Below, piece after piece: positions 1 to 8,773 of a stretch of 64,000 bases of DNA. Location of the stretch: assembly GCF_014207375.1 (NCBI RefSeq), contig NZ_JACHEE010000007.1:176665-240664 (forward strand). Direction: 5' to 3'. The position numbers were made by a program, and so were the translations under genes. The notes beneath the pieces were generated by a model, which saw only the letters and a program-made list of their open reading frames with translations, was not told the DNA's origin and ran no database searches. Origin of the DNA: Arthrobacter sp. AZCC_0090. GTDB taxonomy: Bacteria; Actinomycetota; Actinomycetes; Actinomycetales; Micrococcaceae. Every line of letters starts with the position of its first letter. Position 1 is the first letter of the stretch.

Positions 1-1348
1 CGGCGACCGTCGCCGCCGCGAGCGCAGGCACCCCTCCGGACACCAGGACCGCTATGTGCGGATTGAGGTGCTCGGCGAGCCAGCCCATCATGGGTCCACC
101 GATGGCTTGGCCCCCGATGAGCACCATGATGTAGAGGCTCATGACCCGGCCGCGGATGCTCATGTTCGCACTGACTTGGACCAATTGGTTGGCGGCGGTC
201 AGGAACATGAGGCACCAGAACCCGGACAGGACCATGGCGGCGGCGAACCAGACCATGGACGGCGCCATCGCAGCCAGGCACAGCATGAGGCCGTACATCC
301 CTGCGCACAGCACCACTGAGCGCAGCCGCAATTGGCGGCGGCGGGCCGAAGTGATTGCTCCCGCCAGCGCACCAAGGGCAACCATGGCGTTGAGCAAGCC
401 GTAGCCGCCGGCGCCGGCGTGGTAGATGTGGTCTGCGAACGCGGCGAGGAGCACGGGCAAGCTCATCGCGAAGACCGCTACGAAGCCCGCCATAAGCCAC
501 GGCCAGTAGATGGTGGGCTTGCTGAGGGCGTAGCGCAGGCCCTCTTGCAGCATTCCCTTGCGTTTTGGCACGGGCGTGCTGACATGAAGTTCATTCTTGC
601 GGAGCATCAAAAGCATGGTGACCGTGGAACAGCATGCGACCGCATTCGCCGCGAAGGCCCAGCCTGCGCCGACCGCTGTCAGCAGCACGCCGGCCAGGGC
701 GGGACCAATCAGGCCTCCCAGTTGGAACGTGGTGGAGTTGACGCTAATAGCGTTGCGCAGGTATTTCGGTCCCACGAGTTCGTTGACGAAGACCTGCCGG
801 GCGGGCTGGTCGAGGACAGTCACAAGGCCCAGGACAAACGCGATCACGTAGACGTGCCACACCTCAATGCGGTGGCTCAGCGCCAAGACGGCAAGGATGG
901 CCGCGAGGCCGGCCGCCACGCTTTGACACAGGATCAAGATGCGCCGTTTGGGGAAGCGGTCTGCCATCATGCCGCCCCACGGGCCTAGGAACAGCGACGG
1001 CATGAACTGCAGGGCAACGGTTATTCCGACGGCGGTCACGGAGCCGGAGAGCTGGAGCACCAACCAGTCCTGCGCGATGCGCTGCATCCAGAGTGCGATC
1101 ACGGCCACGAAATGACCAATGGCGAAGATCCTGAAGTTGGGTACTTTGAGGGAAATGAAAGTGTGCCGCCAAGGCAGGCGTTCGCTCACGACGGCGATTG
1201 GCTGGGTGACTGTGTCCGAATAGTCAGCGGCGCCTGAATTTCGGCCGCTTGCGACGAGTGAATCGATGGAGGGTTGGCTGACGTGTGCCGCTGAGGGCGG
1301 TGGGGGTGCCAAAGGGAGTCCTTGGATAGACGTTTCGCTGGGATGCAC
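1..1348 (-). CDS. MFS transporter, EntS/transmembrane secretion effector type (3' part cut by window edge)
   Basis: The minus strand is open from about 1348 to the left edge with no stop, so the C-terminus lies outside the window. The reading starts with a polar stretch of about 70 residues and then gives typical MFS_3 segments: VPNFRIFAIGHF, then IAQDWLVLQL, then LFLGPWGGMMADRFPKRR, which is the loop 2-3 signature of the major facilitator superfamily. It is predicted to be an inner-membrane drug or metabolite exporter. I placed the start at a GTG (1346-1348) because no ATG occurs in frame before the first membrane segment; the ribosome site there is weak and a later start is possible. It is divergent from the LysR gene, which is a likely regulator. 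Confidence 0.8.
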   Translation of the reverse strand, partial: MHPSETSIQGLPLAPPPPSAAHVSQPSIDSLVASGRNSGAADYSDTVTQPIAVVSERLPWRHTFISLKVPNFRIFAIGHFVAVIALWMQRIAQDWLVLQLSGSVTAVGITVALQFMPSLFLGPWGGMMADRFPKRRILILCQSVAAGLAAILAVLALSHRIEVWHVYVIAFVLGLVTVLDQPARQVFVNELVGPKYLRNAISVNSTTFQLGGLIGPALAGVLLTAVGAGWAFAANAVACCSTVTMLLMLRKNELHVSTPVPKRKGMLQEGLRYALSKPTIYWPWLMAGFVAVFAMSLPVLLAAFADHIYHAGAGGYGLLNAMVALGALAGAITSARRRQLRLRSVVLCAGMYGLMLCLAAMAPSMVWFAAAMVLSGFWCLMFLTAANQLVQVSANMSIRGRVMSLYIMVLIGGQAIGGPMMGWLAEHLNPHIAVLVSGGVPALAAATVA

Positions 1349-1403
1349 TTAACGCTAGGGTGGGCAGCTGCAATTATGGAAGCGAATTGGCTGTATAACT
1401 AGC

Positions 1404-1418
1404 ATTGCGAAATGCAAT
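1404..1418 (+). promoter_or_regulatory. Inverted repeat, probable LysR binding site
   Basis: ATTGC-GAAAT-GCAAT is a perfect 5-bp inverted repeat with a 5-base spacer and fits the T-N11-A pattern of LysR-type operators. It lies between the divergent MFS and LysR genes and ends 8 bases before the lysR ATG, downstream of a TATAAC element at 1394-1399. Autoregulation is the inferred role. Confidence 0.5.
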
Positions 1419-1426
1419 AGACTGCC

Positions 1427-2317
1427 ATGAGCGACGATAAACGTACCAATTCAAGGAGCCCCGTGTTCGAACCCGTGCAGCTGCGGTCCTTCTTGGCCGT
1501 CGCCGAGACCCTGAGTTTCACCAAGGCCGCCGAGCGCCTCGGCCTGGCCCAGCCCACGGTGAGCCAGCACGTGAGAAAGCTGGAAACGGCGGCAAAGCGG
1601 GCGCTCGTGGCGCGTGACACCAGGGATGTGAGACTCACGGACAATGGCGACGCCATGGCGGGTTTTGCCCGGAACATCCTGGCCGCCCACGATTCCGCAG
1701 CGAGATATTTCTCCGGTTCCGCCATGCGCGGCCGCCTGCGGTTCGGAACCGCAGACGATCTTGCCATTACGGGCCTTCCGCGAATCCTTCGCGAATTCCG
1801 GCAACTGTATCCCCAGATCAACCTCGAACTCACGGTCAGCCAGAGCGACCAGCTTTACAAACGCCTCAACGCCGGCCAACTGGACCTGGTGTTCGTGAAG
1901 TGGGTGGGCGAGGCCAAGGACGGCACCGTGGTCCGGCATGACAACTTTGCCTGGGTTGGCGTCGAACAGACCGTGTTGGACCCTTCAAGCCCCGTACCGC
2001 TGATCTGCTACCCAGCACCGAGCGTCAGCCGCAAACTGGCCATCGATGCCCTCGAGGCCATGGGCAGGACATGGCGGGTCACCTGCTCCACGAAGCAGAT
2101 CGCGGGCGTCCTCGCAGCGGTACGCGCCGGCATCGGCGTCGCGGTCATGCCGTCGTCGCTGGTTCCCGAGGACCTCACGGTGATCACCCGGCGCTTCGGC
2201 CTCCCGCCCGTGGGCGACGTCGACTTCACCCTCATCCGCAACCCGCTCGCGAACGCAGAGGTAGTGGATGCGCTCACCCAGGCGATTATCGGCAGGACAC
2301 TCAACAAGCAGACGTAG
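1427..2317 (+). CDS. LysR-family transcriptional regulator
   Basis: This 296-residue protein has the LysR layout: an N-terminal winged helix (LRSFLAVAETLSFTKAAERL, then AQPTVSQHVRKLE) and a C-terminal periplasmic-binding-like effector domain beginning near residue 95. Full length matches the family (about 300). It is divergent from the MFS exporter and probably controls it. Its last 17 bases overlap the end of the convergent TetR gene. The effector cannot be read from the sequence. Confidence 0.92.
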   Translation: MSDDKRTNSRSPVFEPVQLRSFLAVAETLSFTKAAERLGLAQPTVSQHVRKLETAAKRALVARDTRDVRLTDNGDAMAGFARNILAAHDSAARYFSGSAMRGRLRFGTADDLAITGLPRILREFRQLYPQINLELTVSQSDQLYKRLNAGQLDLVFVKWVGEAKDGTVVRHDNFAWVGVEQTVLDPSSPVPLICYPAPSVSRKLAIDALEAMGRTWRVTCSTKQIAGVLAAVRAGIGVAVMPSSLVPEDLTVITRRFGLPPVGDVDFTLIRNPLANAEVVDALTQAIIGRTLNKQT

Positions 2318-2891
2318 CTAGCGCCCGCGCGGACAAGAGGGCAGTCTGGACTATCGCCTTCCGACGGCGCTCCACCCTGCTTGCCCCCTTGCCGGCCATG
2401 AGGCCGTCCAGCTCGGGCAATACCGGCCACGCGTCGCAGAGCGCAATGATGGTGAGCATCAGATCCGCAGCGTCTTCCCTGGACGTGCCCGGCATGGCTC
2501 GGATGACGGCATCAACCTTATTCCTGCAGTTCGCGGCCCGGTCCGGCCGGTTCACCACGTAGTCGCCCCGCTCCAACCCCTCCCAAAACAGCAGCCTCGG
2601 CAAGGTGGCATCTTGATGATGGTGGTCGAACAGGCGTCCGGCATAGTCGGCCAAGGCCTCGGGACCACTGCCCTCGACGCGGACTTCGTCCACCACCTTG
2701 CTGAGCTGGGACGCGATCACGGTATCGAAGAGAAGGTCCTTCTTGCCGAAGTACTGATAGATGCGCTCTTTGTTGACTCCGGCCGCGGCGGCGATGCGGT
2801 CCACCCTGGCGCCGGCGAGTCCGAACTGACAGAACTCGGCAGTGGCCGCCTCAAGGAGGAGTCGCTTGGTCCGCTCGATATCCCATGCCAT
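2301..2891 (-). CDS. TetR-family transcriptional regulator
   Basis: A 196-residue protein with an N-terminal TetR helix-turn-helix (AGARVDRIAAAAGVNKERIY, then QYFGKKDLLF, residues about 25-55) and a divergent C-terminal ligand domain. Length is normal for TetR. Two matching 14-bp sites (2912-2925 and 2967-2980) lie in the divergent promoter region shared with the small membrane protein gene, so it most likely represses itself and that gene. The 3' end overlaps lysR by 17 bases in convergent orientation. Confidence 0.9.
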   Translation of the reverse strand: MAWDIERTKRLLLEAATAEFCQFGLAGARVDRIAAAAGVNKERIYQYFGKKDLLFDTVIASQLSKVVDEVRVEGSGPEALADYAGRLFDHHHQDATLPRLLFWEGLERGDYVVNRPDRAANCRNKVDAVIRAMPGTSREDAADLMLTIIALCDAWPVLPELDGLMAGKGASRVERRRKAIVQTALLSARALATSAC

Positions 2892-2911
2892 ATGCCCATC
2901 TTAACAGATTC

Positions 2912-2925
2912 CAACCAAGTAGTTG
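2912..2925. promoter_or_regulatory. TetR operator, copy 1
   Basis: CAACCAAGTAGTTG has inverted CAAC/GTTG ends and differs at only two positions from the perfect palindrome at 2967-2980. It sits 20 bases before the tetR start and overlaps the -35 element of the divergent promoter, the place expected for an autorepressor. Confidence 0.65.
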
Positions 2926-2951
2926 CAGTTTTCGTAAGTGGCGTCTAGTCT
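2923..2951 (+). promoter_or_regulatory. Sigma-70-like promoter for the small membrane protein gene
   Basis: TTGCAG (2923-2928) and TAGTCT (2946-2951) are separated by 17 bases, which is ideal spacing. The promoter lies between the two TetR-type operators and 39 bases before the ATG at 2990. Confidence 0.5.
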
Positions 2952-2966
2952 GAACTCACCCGAAAG

Positions 2967-2980
2967 CAACTAATTAGTTG
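2967..2980. promoter_or_regulatory. TetR operator, copy 2 (perfect palindrome)
   Basis: CAACTAATTAGTTG is a perfect 14-bp palindrome. It lies between the -10 element and the start codon and touches the GGAG ribosome site at 2980-2983, so a bound repressor would block both transcription and access to the leader region. Confidence 0.7.
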
Positions 2981-2989
2981 GAGAACTTC

Positions 2990-3334
2990 ATGAGCACCCA
3001 GACACCACTTACTGCACCCGCGGACAGCGCCGCGCCAGCGCCGGTTTCCGCGCCTGTTTCCACGGCGCCAGCACCGTCCGTGCACCCGCCGTCCGTGCAT
3101 ATGCCCTCCATACACACCCGCGCAGTGATCACTTGGCTGGCTATCTTCCCGCTCGTCGCGATCGGCATGACGATTCTCGCTCCGCTCACGGAGTCATGGC
3201 ACCCCGCGCTGCGCGCCCTCGTCCTGACGCTCGCCGTGGTTCCTACCGCCGTGTACTTGGTTGTTCCCAAACTGCTCGCTGGCTACGGTTCCCTGAAGAG
3301 GCGGCAGGCAACGAAGGCCGCTGCCAGGGCCTAG
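2990..3334 (+). CDS. Small membrane protein, function unknown, TetR-controlled
   Basis: A protein of 114 residues. The N-terminal third is rich in Ala, Pro, Ser and Thr and probably disordered or cytoplasmic; two hydrophobic segments follow (around VITWLAIFPLVAIGMTIL and LRALVLTLAVVPTAVYLVV), and a basic tail (KRRQATKAAARA) ends it. I chose ATG 2990 over an upstream TTG (2978) because GGAG at 2980-2983 is correctly spaced. It resembles small two-helix actinobacterial membrane proteins that sit next to TetR genes; I do not recognise a specific function. Confidence 0.75.
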   Translation: MSTQTPLTAPADSAAPAPVSAPVSTAPAPSVHPPSVHMPSIHTRAVITWLAIFPLVAIGMTILAPLTESWHPALRALVLTLAVVPTAVYLVVPKLLAGYGSLKRRQATKAAARA

Positions 3335-3389
3335 CCTGTGTCAGGCATCACCCGGCGATCAAGCGGCCACGCGCTAAACTTGTCACGTT

Positions 3390-3818
3390 ATGAACCGCAC
3401 AATGTTTAAGTCCAAGATTCACCGCGCCACGGTGACCCATGCCGACCTGCACTATGTCGGTTCAGTGACGGTCGACCTGGACCTGCTGGATGCTGCGGAC
3501 ATTCTGCCCGGCGAGCTCGTCTCCATTGTTGACGTGACCAATGGTGCACGCCTGGAGACGTACACCATCGCCGGCGAGCGCGGCTCCGGCGTCATCGGCA
3601 TCAACGGCGCCGCAGCGCACTTGGTGCACGTGGGCGACGTCGTCATCCTCATCACCTATGCGGAGATGACCACCGAAGAGGCCAAGGCCTATCAGCCCAA
3701 GGTGGTCCACGTGGACAGGTCCAACAAGATCGTCCAGCTCGGCAGCGATCCCGCTGAGGGCCTCACTCCCGGGCTTATGCGCCCGCCTCACGCCCTCAAC
3801 AACGCCGACCTGAACTAG
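3390..3818 (+). CDS. panD: Aspartate 1-decarboxylase precursor
   Basis: A 142-residue protein with the whole PanD core: [12 protein letters not shown] at the N-terminus, the self-processing site YVGSVTVD (cleavage between Gly and Ser gives the pyruvoyl cofactor), [20 protein letters not shown] and a closing PKVVHVD. It makes beta-alanine for pantothenate and CoA. The C-terminus extends about 15 residues beyond the usual end. There is no Shine-Dalgarno sequence; TAAACT at 3375-3380 ends 9 bases before the ATG, so a leaderless or near-leaderless transcript is likely. No panB or panC of the normal pathway is adjacent. Confidence 0.95.
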   Translation: MNRTMFKSKIHRATVTHADLHYVGSVTVDLDLLDAADILPGELVSIVDVTNGARLETYTIAGERGSGVIGINGAAAHLVHVGDVVILITYAEMTTEEAKAYQPKVVHVDRSNKIVQLGSDPAEGLTPGLMRPPHALNNADLN

Positions 3819-3962
3819 TCTCCTCTTCCCCAGCGGTGCGCCCCTTGACGCTGTCCACATGGCGGAACATCCCGCCGTCGGGCCTTACAGCCGAATAAAG
3901 CTGATTTAGGCTGGGACTGTGAACCCACGCCGTCCCGTGCCCTTCCCCTCCCGGATGCCATA

Positions 3963-4889
3963 GTGCTGGGCGTCCTTTCCGGGTTCTTCGTGGTGTGGGC
4001 CATCATCCTGGTGGGCATGTTCGTCGGCAAGCGTGGGATCCTGGGCGACAATGCGCGTCCAGTTCTCAGCGGACTGACTTTCTTCGTCGCAAGCCCTGCG
4101 CTGCTCTTTGAAACCTTGGGCAAGGCCCATCTTCACGACATCTTCGCTGCGCCACTCCTGGTCACGGCCGTGGGCGCGATAGCTACAGGCACCCTGTTCT
4201 TCGTCATCGTAAAGTTCTGGCTCAAACGTTCCTTGCCCGAATCCCTCATGTCCTCCATGAGCGCCTCACTGGCCAACTCCGCGAACCTCGGCATCCCCAT
4301 CGCAGTATTCGTCCTGGGCGACGCCAGCTACGTGGCACCCCTGCTGATCTTCCAGCTCGCGTTCTTCACGCCCATGTACCTGATGGCACTCGATGCCAGC
4401 ACCAGCAGCCACCGCACCACTCCCCTGCGGTTCGTCTTGATGATCGTGCGGAACCCGATGATCGTGGGATCGGCCTTCGGCCTGGTGGTGGCTGGCACGG
4501 GCTGGCAAGTGCCCTCGCTCATCATGGAGCCGATCCATCTGATCGGCGGCGCCGCCATTCCCGCGATGCTGATGGCGTTCGGCATGAGCTTGAACGGCTC
4601 GCGCCCCCTGCAAAAGGACATGGGCCGCCGCCTGGACACCGTGCTGGCCAGCGGCTTCAAGCTATTCGTCCACCCCACGATGGCGTACCTGTTCGCCCGC
4701 TTCGCGCTGGGCCTGGACGGTCACGCGCTGTTCGCCGTGGTGGTAACTTCGGCGCTGCCCACGGCACAGAACGTGTTCGTGGCTGCGAGCCGCTACAACA
4801 CGGGAATCACCGTCGCCAAAGACACCGTCCTGGTCACCACGGTGGTGGCCGTCCCCGCGATGATCGCAGTGGCCCTCCTGCTCACCTAA
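3963..4889 (+). CDS. AEC-family transporter (auxin efflux carrier type)
   Basis: A 308-residue, almost entirely hydrophobic protein with the AEC pattern: N-terminal VWAIILVGMFVGKRGILG, central SASLANSANLGIPIAVFVLG, and C-terminal TSALPTAQNVFVAASRYN, the conserved polar stretch of the family. About ten membrane helices are expected. Substrates of bacterial AEC carriers are usually carboxylates or similar anions; none can be assigned here. The start is GTG 3963; an in-frame TAG lies directly upstream. It converges on the GH15 fusion gene with a gap of 3 bases. Confidence 0.85.
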   Translation: MLGVLSGFFVVWAIILVGMFVGKRGILGDNARPVLSGLTFFVASPALLFETLGKAHLHDIFAAPLLVTAVGAIATGTLFFVIVKFWLKRSLPESLMSSMSASLANSANLGIPIAVFVLGDASYVAPLLIFQLAFFTPMYLMALDASTSSHRTTPLRFVLMIVRNPMIVGSAFGLVVAGTGWQVPSLIMEPIHLIGGAAIPAMLMAFGMSLNGSRPLQKDMGRRLDTVLASGFKLFVHPTMAYLFARFALGLDGHALFAVVVTSALPTAQNVFVAASRYNTGITVAKDTVLVTTVVAVPAMIAVALLLT

Positions 4890-4892
4890 GGC

Positions 4893-7532
4893 CTACTCTT
4901 CATCCACCGAGTCAAGGTACCTGTCCAGCAGCTGTGCGCAGCGGATGAAGCCCAAGTGCGAATAGGCCTGGGGGTGGTTGCCCAGGTGGGTCTCCGTGCC
5001 GGGGTCGAACTCCTCGGGAAGCAGCCCGGTCGGACCGAAGAGCGCCACGAGTTGGTTGAACAATTCCAGTGCATCGTCCAGCCGGCCCACGGCAAGGTAG
5101 GCCTCGATGAGCCAGGTGGTGCAGATGTGGAACCCGCCCTCCAAACCCGGCAGGCCGTCGTCGTACCTGTACCGAAACACGGTGGGACCCACCCGCAGTT
5201 CCCGTTCGACGGCGGTGACGGTGTCCAGGAAGCGCTGGTCGCGGACATCCAGCAGGCCCGAGAGTCCGATGTGCAGCACCGCGGCGTCGAGGTCCGGGCT
5301 GTCGTAGGCCACGGTGTAGGAAGTCGCGGAATCATCCCAGCCCTCGCGGAGGACTTCCGCGCGGATGATGTTGGCCGTTTCCTCCCACTCGGCGCCAATA
5401 GGGCGCCGGAACCGGACCGCCGTGTGCATTGCCCGGTCCAGGGTCACCCAGCACATCACCTTGGTGTAGATGTGATGCCGCGGCGCCCGCCGCGCTTCCC
5501 AGATGCCGTGGTCAGGTTCGTGCCACCGGGCCAAGACGGCAGAGGCCATCTGCTCCATGAGCTTCCAGTGTTCGTCCGGCAGGGTGCCGCGCCGCTTGCT
5601 GAGGGTCTGGATGAGCTCAGCGATCGGCCCGAAGACGTCCAGTTGCACTTGGTGGTCCGCGGCGTTTCCGATCCGCACCGGCCGCGAACCAGCGTAACCG
5701 GGCAGGCTTTCGATGATGGCTTCCGTGGACAGCGGGGCACCAGTCACGGAGTACAGGGGGTGCAGCCATTCCGGCCCGGGCGCGTTCTCGAGGATGCGGC
5801 CCAGCCAGCTCAGGAAACCGTCCGCCTCCTCGGTGGAGCCGAGGTCTACCAGGGCGTTGACGGTCATAGACCCGTCGCGGAGCCAGCAGTAGCGGTAGTC
5901 CCAGTTGCGGGTGCCGCCGATCCCTTCGGGCAGCGAGGTGGTCGGCGCCGCGAGGACGGCCCCGGTTGGCTCATGAACCAGCGCCTTCAGGACCAGGGCC
6001 GAGCGCCGCACCAGCGACGGTTTCATGTCGGGCAGTTCCAGCCCCCGGACCCACTGCCGGGATTGCTGCGCGACGGCGGCCCGCCGGGCGAGCTCTCCGG
6101 CGGGGTCCGGCGTCGTCGGCTCAGTGTCCCCGCACCTCAGGTTCATGACCACGGGACCGTACGCGAGGCTGACTTCCGCGGTTGCGGTGCCATGCTTGCC
6201 GTCGCTCGTGACTGTGAAGGACACTCCGGGCGCGAAGAGAATGATGGGGTCCGAGGTGCCCACGACGTGCAGTTCCTCGCCCCGGATTTCCATGTTGAAC
6301 GGGGCGTTGGCGTAGTCCGGCCGCGGTGCGAAAACAATCCGCGCAATGCCTGTTCCGGACAGGACGCGGACCAGGCTGGTGATACCGTCCGGTGCAGGCT
6401 CGAGGTAGTCGGTGACTGTGACGTCCGCCCAGCGGGTCTCGACGATCATGGTGTTGTCCACGTAGCGCTGGCCTAGGACCTTCGAGGTCTTGACGGGTTC
6501 CACGCTGAAGTGGCCGGCCGGGTCGCCACCGAGGATGTGGGCAAACAAGGAGCCGGAATCCGGGAGGGGATGGCTCATCCAGCAAATCTTGGCTTCGGGG
6601 GTGAGCAGCGCAGTCGAGGTCCCGTTACCGATCATCGAATGCCGCTCCAGCCCCACTGCGTCCTCGCCGAACAGCCACGCCCGCCGCAGCTCGAACAGGA
6701 TGGCAAGCACCTTGGCGAAGGATTCCGGGTCCGGCAGACGGTGGCGCGCTGACGTTTCTCCGTCTCCGACGTGCAGGCCAAGATCCGGGCCACGCAAGGT
6801 GGCAATGGCGAGTTCGTCACTGTCGGCGTCGCCGGCGAACAAGGCTGCGCTGGCACCCAGTTGGGTGCGCAGATGCTCAAGCGCGGCGTCCTTGGACGGT
6901 TCCACGATGGATAAGTCCAACACGGATCCGTCCACGATGAAGAACAGGCCCAGCTCGCGGGCTATCTGGTGCGCCTCGCGGGTTACCCGCGCGACCACGG
7001 CGGGGGTGGCCGGCCTTGTATGGATCCCGACAGCGACGGGCTTGCGCTCGATGCTGATGCCCTTTTCGAAGCCGACGGACTCGTTGAGGGCGGTGGCTGC
7101 CTGCTGAAGGACAGCCTCCGTGGCCATGGAGATGCTGTACGCGTAGGTCATGTCGAACTCGGCGCCGTGCGAACCCACCAGATGGACCTCCGCCGGGAGC
7201 CTCGACACTGCGGCCAAGTCTCGCAGCGACCGCCCGGAGATAACCGCCGTGTGCGTGTTCGGCAAAGCGGCCAAGGCCCGGAGCGCGACGGCGGCACTCC
7301 CCAACGGAAGCGTCTCCGTGGACACGCCTTCAGCGGCGCAGAGGGTTCCACCGTAGTTGCAGGCCACCAGGAGCCCCGGCGTGCGGGCCAGCATCCTCAG
7401 CTCGGCCAACAGGTCCGGGGTGATGCCGTCGTGGGCGGCCTCGGATTGGACGAAGGTCCGCAGGAGGCCGAGCGGAAGCGACTTTGTCAGCAGCGCCGAA
7501 TCGGCCACGGACTGGTTGAGCGGAGTAGCCAT
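4893..7532 (-). CDS. Fusion: degenerate trehalose-6-phosphatase-like HAD domain plus GH15 glycoside hydrolase
   Basis: The 879-residue product has two parts. Residues about 1-280 follow the OtsB trehalose-phosphatase layout (SGRSLRDL, LVGSHGAEF, GDADSDELA). Residues about 290-879 are a GH15 glucoamylase/trehalase-type domain with GTRNWDYRYCWLRDGSM, the GIWEARRAPRHH region carrying a catalytic Glu, and a conserved ending around FDPGTETHLGNHPQAYSHLG. In the HAD part the DxDGT motif reads N59-Y-G61-G-T, so both catalytic Asp residues are gone and phosphatase activity is not expected. GH15 activity (trehalose or alpha-glucan breakdown) looks intact. ATG 7532 is preceded by GGAAGGA. Confidence 0.9.
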   Translation of the reverse strand: MATPLNQSVADSALLTKSLPLGLLRTFVQSEAAHDGITPDLLAELRMLARTPGLLVACNYGGTLCAAEGVSTETLPLGSAAVALRALAALPNTHTAVISGRSLRDLAAVSRLPAEVHLVGSHGAEFDMTYAYSISMATEAVLQQAATALNESVGFEKGISIERKPVAVGIHTRPATPAVVARVTREAHQIARELGLFFIVDGSVLDLSIVEPSKDAALEHLRTQLGASAALFAGDADSDELAIATLRGPDLGLHVGDGETSARHRLPDPESFAKVLAILFELRRAWLFGEDAVGLERHSMIGNGTSTALLTPEAKICWMSHPLPDSGSLFAHILGGDPAGHFSVEPVKTSKVLGQRYVDNTMIVETRWADVTVTDYLEPAPDGITSLVRVLSGTGIARIVFAPRPDYANAPFNMEIRGEELHVVGTSDPIILFAPGVSFTVTSDGKHGTATAEVSLAYGPVVMNLRCGDTEPTTPDPAGELARRAAVAQQSRQWVRGLELPDMKPSLVRRSALVLKALVHEPTGAVLAAPTTSLPEGIGGTRNWDYRYCWLRDGSMTVNALVDLGSTEEADGFLSWLGRILENAPGPEWLHPLYSVTGAPLSTEAIIESLPGYAGSRPVRIGNAADHQVQLDVFGPIAELIQTLSKRRGTLPDEHWKLMEQMASAVLARWHEPDHGIWEARRAPRHHIYTKVMCWVTLDRAMHTAVRFRRPIGAEWEETANIIRAEVLREGWDDSATSYTVAYDSPDLDAAVLHIGLSGLLDVRDQRFLDTVTAVERELRVGPTVFRYRYDDGLPGLEGGFHICTTWLIEAYLAVGRLDDALELFNQLVALFGPTGLLPEEFDPGTETHLGNHPQAYSHLGFIRCAQLLDRYLDSVDEE

Positions 7533-7652
7533 GGAGACGATCCTTCCGGGGTGGATTCGTCCAGTTTCCGCCCCGGGAGTTTCGCCCCCATGACCCGCGC
7601 ATTGCCGGGGTGTAACGAGTTTGCTTTGGTTGGCGAGGCACACCCCGGCCCC

Positions 7653-7754
7653 GCGTCACGCCACGCAGGTTTTCGCTCGTCAGCCGAGGTGCGCTCCGCG
7701 CTATTCCGCGGCAGGCCGGCGTCGGGCGCTTCAAAAGTTTGCTCGGCGTGACGC
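7653..7754. repeat. Intergenic repeat, copy 1 (102 bp, REP/MITE-like)
   Basis: The element starts GCGTCAC and ends GTGACGC, a terminal inverted repeat. Inside the left end is GCAGGTTTT and inside the right end AAAAGTT..GCTC. The same order, ends and near-identical length occur at 58660-58762. It fills the gap between the GH15 fusion and the reductase gene. Confidence 0.6.
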
Positions 7755-7793
7755 GAGCCGGGCGTCCGCTTCGCCCGGGTCAGGCCCCGCGCT

Positions 7794-8771
7794 CTAGGCG
7801 TCCAGGACCAGCTTGGGGCACTTGGAGCGGCTGACGCAGATGAACATGGTGTCGTTCCTTGCGCGTTCCTTTTGCGACAGGATGGTGTCCCGGTGTTCGA
7901 CTTCACCCTGCAGGACCTTGGTTTCGCAGGTACCGCAGAACCCTTCCTCGCAGGAGGACATGAAGGAAGGGTTCACCTCGAGCACCACGTCAAGGATGGA
8001 CTTTTCTGGTGGAACGGTCAGCGTGCAGCCGGACTGCCGCAGCTCGATTTCAAATGGTGCGTCCAGTGCTGTTTCCGCTGCGTCCTCGGTGCGGGCCGAT
8101 GATGTGGCGGCGGCAAACAGTTCCGCATGGAAGGCGTCTGCACCGAGTGTGTCTGCGGTGATGCCCTGAAGGTCGGCGAGGAGTCGTTCCGGTCCGCACG
8201 CGTATACAGCCGTTCCGGCGGGAGCGTTCTGAATTTCAGCGAGCAGATTGGCACGGCCGCTCTCGTCCCGGGGGTACAGCGCGAGGGAATCTCCCATGAT
8301 CTCCTGGAGTTCGTCGATGAACGCCATGGTTTGCCGACTGGATCCGCAGTAGACGAGGCGGGTGCTTTTACCGGCGGCCATAAGTTCCCGTGCCATGGCC
8401 ATGATGGGTGTGATGCCGATGCCTCCGGCGACCAGAAGGTAGTGTTTTGCGCCGTCCTCCATTTTGAAATGGTTTCGCGGTCCGCGCGCAGTCAGTTTTG
8501 TACCGAGCCGGGCCTCGGAGTGGAGTTCCTCTGACCCGCCGCGCCCGCCGGTCTCGCGAAGGATGGCGAGACGGTACTTGAGCAGCTTGCGGGGGTCGGA
8601 GCACAGACTGTAGTGCCGCACCATGCCCGACGGGAGAATGATCTCCAGGTGGGCACCGGGCTGCCATTCGGGGAGTGCGCTGCCGTCGGGAAGCGCGAGT
8701 TCGAGGGACATAACGTTACTGGATTCCTGGCGCAGGCCACGCACAACCAGGTCGAGGGTGTCGTGGGACAT
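7794..8771 (-). CDS. Phthalate dioxygenase reductase-type oxidoreductase (FMN, NAD and 2Fe-2S)
   Basis: A 325-residue one-piece electron supplier for a Rieske oxygenase. Domains in order: FMN-binding barrel with HYSLCSDP (about residues 53-60), NAD(P)H-binding fold with LLVAGGIGITPIMAM (about 112-126) and a C-terminal plant-type 2Fe-2S ferredoxin domain with SCEEGFCGTC and a final Cys in MFICVSRSK. This order (VanB/Pht2/PDR class) is typical of class IA systems. It is the last gene of a four-gene minus-strand operon headed by a Rieske oxygenase, 2 bases after the preceding gene. It should pass electrons from NADH to the oxygenase encoded at 10513-11796. Confidence 0.92.
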   Translation of the reverse strand: MSHDTLDLVVRGLRQESSNVMSLELALPDGSALPEWQPGAHLEIILPSGMVRHYSLCSDPRKLLKYRLAILRETGGRGGSEELHSEARLGTKLTARGPRNHFKMEDGAKHYLLVAGGIGITPIMAMARELMAAGKSTRLVYCGSSRQTMAFIDELQEIMGDSLALYPRDESGRANLLAEIQNAPAGTAVYACGPERLLADLQGITADTLGADAFHAELFAAATSSARTEDAAETALDAPFEIELRQSGCTLTVPPEKSILDVVLEVNPSFMSSCEEGFCGTCETKVLQGEVEHRDTILSQKERARNDTMFICVSRSKCPKLVLDA

Positions 8772-8773
8772 GG

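Noticed and set aside
4956..6476. A 506-codon open frame on the plus strand
   Set aside because: It is antisense to the GH15 fusion gene and gives low-complexity, family-less protein; a codon-bias artefact of high-GC DNA.
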